This document shows positions 63,301 through 64,000 of a stretch of 64,000 nucleotides of DNA, one piece after another (positions within the stretch are counted from its first letter, which is position 1; every line of letters begins with the position of its first letter). A program made the translations under genes and the position numbers. The stretch lies in NCBI RefSeq assembly GCF_965228935.1, contig NZ_OZ245846.1, positions 1,178,001 through 1,242,000 on the forward strand, in the 5' to 3' direction. The DNA is from Ulvibacterium sp965228935. GTDB taxonomy: Bacteria; Bacteroidota; Bacteroidia; Flavobacteriales; Flavobacteriaceae. Below the pieces are notes generated by a model. That model saw nothing but the letters and a program-made list of their open reading frames with translations, was not told where the DNA came from and ran no database searches.

Positions 63301-64000
63301 ATGATCCAAGTCCTTAAACCGGAACATAAGATTCAGACGAAAAGGATTATTGGCCACATTGAAGGAAAGGAAAAAGGGCCAACACTCCTATTTTTTGGCG
63401 GGATACATGGGAACGAGCATTCCGGTGTTCTGGCACTGGAGCACATTTTCCAAAAACTAAATAGGGAATCGTTCCCCGTTAAGGGTAACCTATTTGGTAT
63501 TCGGGGCAATATTCCGGCCCTACTTGAGGAAAAAAGGTATATCGAGAGCGATTTGAACCGAATGTGGATTAAATCGAAAATCCTTGAAATTCAACAGAAG
63601 AAGAAATCGGAGCTAACGATCGAGGAGAAGGAACTGTTGAAGGTATTGGAGATAGTTTCTGATATTCTCGTCACCAAGGAAGCCCCTTTTTATTTTGTGG
63701 ATCTCCATACCACCTCCAGCAAGACCCTTCCCTTCATTACGATCAATGATGCCTTGATCAACAGGAAGTTTTCGAGGCTTTTTCCAGTTCCGATTATCTT
63801 GGGCATAGAGGAATATTTGGAAGGCCCCCTTCTGAGCTACATCAATGAAAAGGGCTATGTTTCGTTGGGCTTTGAATCTGGGCAACACAATGAGTTGAAC
63901 GCTATAAAAAATAGTATTTCCTTTCTTTGGCTTTCCCTGGTATTCAGTGGAGCCTTGGATAGGGAGGCCCTGCCTGATTTTGAGGAGCATTTTAGACAAT
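63301..64000 (+). CDS. Succinylglutamate desuccinylase/aspartoacylase family protein, partial
   Basis: From the ATG at 63301 the frame is open to the window end, 233 residues. Zinc ligands of this metallocarboxypeptidase-like family are seen in GGIHGNEHSGV (His36, Glu39) and VDLHTTSS (His about 136). DLNRMW supplies the substrate-binding Asn-Arg. The catalytic Glu is probably in GFESGQH. Family members remove acyl groups from amino acids. It is 3 bases downstream of the GCS2-CBS gene, so the pair would form and break an amide-type bond in one pathway. The 3' end is outside the window. Confidence 0.88.
   Translation, partial: MIQVLKPEHKIQTKRIIGHIEGKEKGPTLLFFGGIHGNEHSGVLALEHIFQKLNRESFPVKGNLFGIRGNIPALLEEKRYIESDLNRMWIKSKILEIQQKKKSELTIEEKELLKVLEIVSDILVTKEAPFYFVDLHTTSSKTLPFITINDALINRKFSRLFPVPIILGIEEYLEGPLLSYINEKGYVSLGFESGQHNELNAIKNSISFLWLSLVFSGALDREALPDFEEHFRQ

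Overview
The window is chromosomal DNA from a member of the Bacteroidota, almost certainly a marine Flavobacteriaceae bacterium. The evidence is type IX secretion (T9SS) cargo with the gliding-motility-type C-terminal domain, PorP/SprF outer-membrane proteins, a DUF4175 gene next to ybeY, TTTG / TAnnTTTG promoters in place of -35/-10 boxes, few visible Shine-Dalgarno sequences, and a sulfatase-containing sugar catabolic region. I cannot fix the genus from sequence alone. No rRNA, CRISPR array, insertion sequence, prophage or plasmid gene was seen.

Layout. 1-9.96 kb is housekeeping: 3' part of ybeY, DUF4175 membrane protein, gltX, an SPFH protein, a BamA/TamA-like barrel and glnS. 10.2-30.1 kb is a four-gene T9SS surface locus: a type-B cargo protein, a PorP/SprF protein fused to two SPOR-like repeats, a giant SprB-like adhesin of about 4833 residues, and a second PorP/SprF protein. 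30.2-42 kb is mixed: folB, tRNA-Cys, LysE exporter, GIN-domain protein, RNase R, rpiB, a cation diffusion facilitator, an ElaA-type GNAT, a small unknown protein, an ABM monooxygenase, an apparently orphan cytosine-C5 methyltransferase, an NlpC/P60 lipoprotein, and a solute:sodium symporter with a coupled 39-residue membrane protein.

42-59.2 kb is a catabolic region: acyl-CoA synthetase, two Gfo/Idh/MocA dehydrogenases, an SGSH-like sulfatase, a PQQ/cytochrome c lipoprotein dehydrogenase, a fructosamine-kinase-like protein, an HGSNAT-like membrane acyltransferase, two DUF1080 proteins, SDR, SMP-30 lactonase, zinc alcohol dehydrogenase, a split transketolase and a TIM-barrel isomerase/epimerase. 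It looks like a periplasm-to-cytoplasm route for a sulfated or oxidised sugar that uses oxidation, lactone hydrolysis and C2 transfer. The substrate cannot be read from the sequence, and no SusC/SusD pair, kinase of the usual sugar families, or regulator lies in the window. 59.3-64 kb holds a C-terminal processing peptidase overlapping rnpA, then a GCS2-CBS ligase followed by an aspartoacylase-family gene cut by the window end.

The most unusual structures are the higher-order superrepeats of the giant adhesin (two different tandem architectures, one copy carrying an inserted jelly-roll-like domain), the unannotated 39-residue protein coupled to the symporter, the kinase-free split-transketolase cluster, and several palindromes and short tandem repeats in intergenic DNA.
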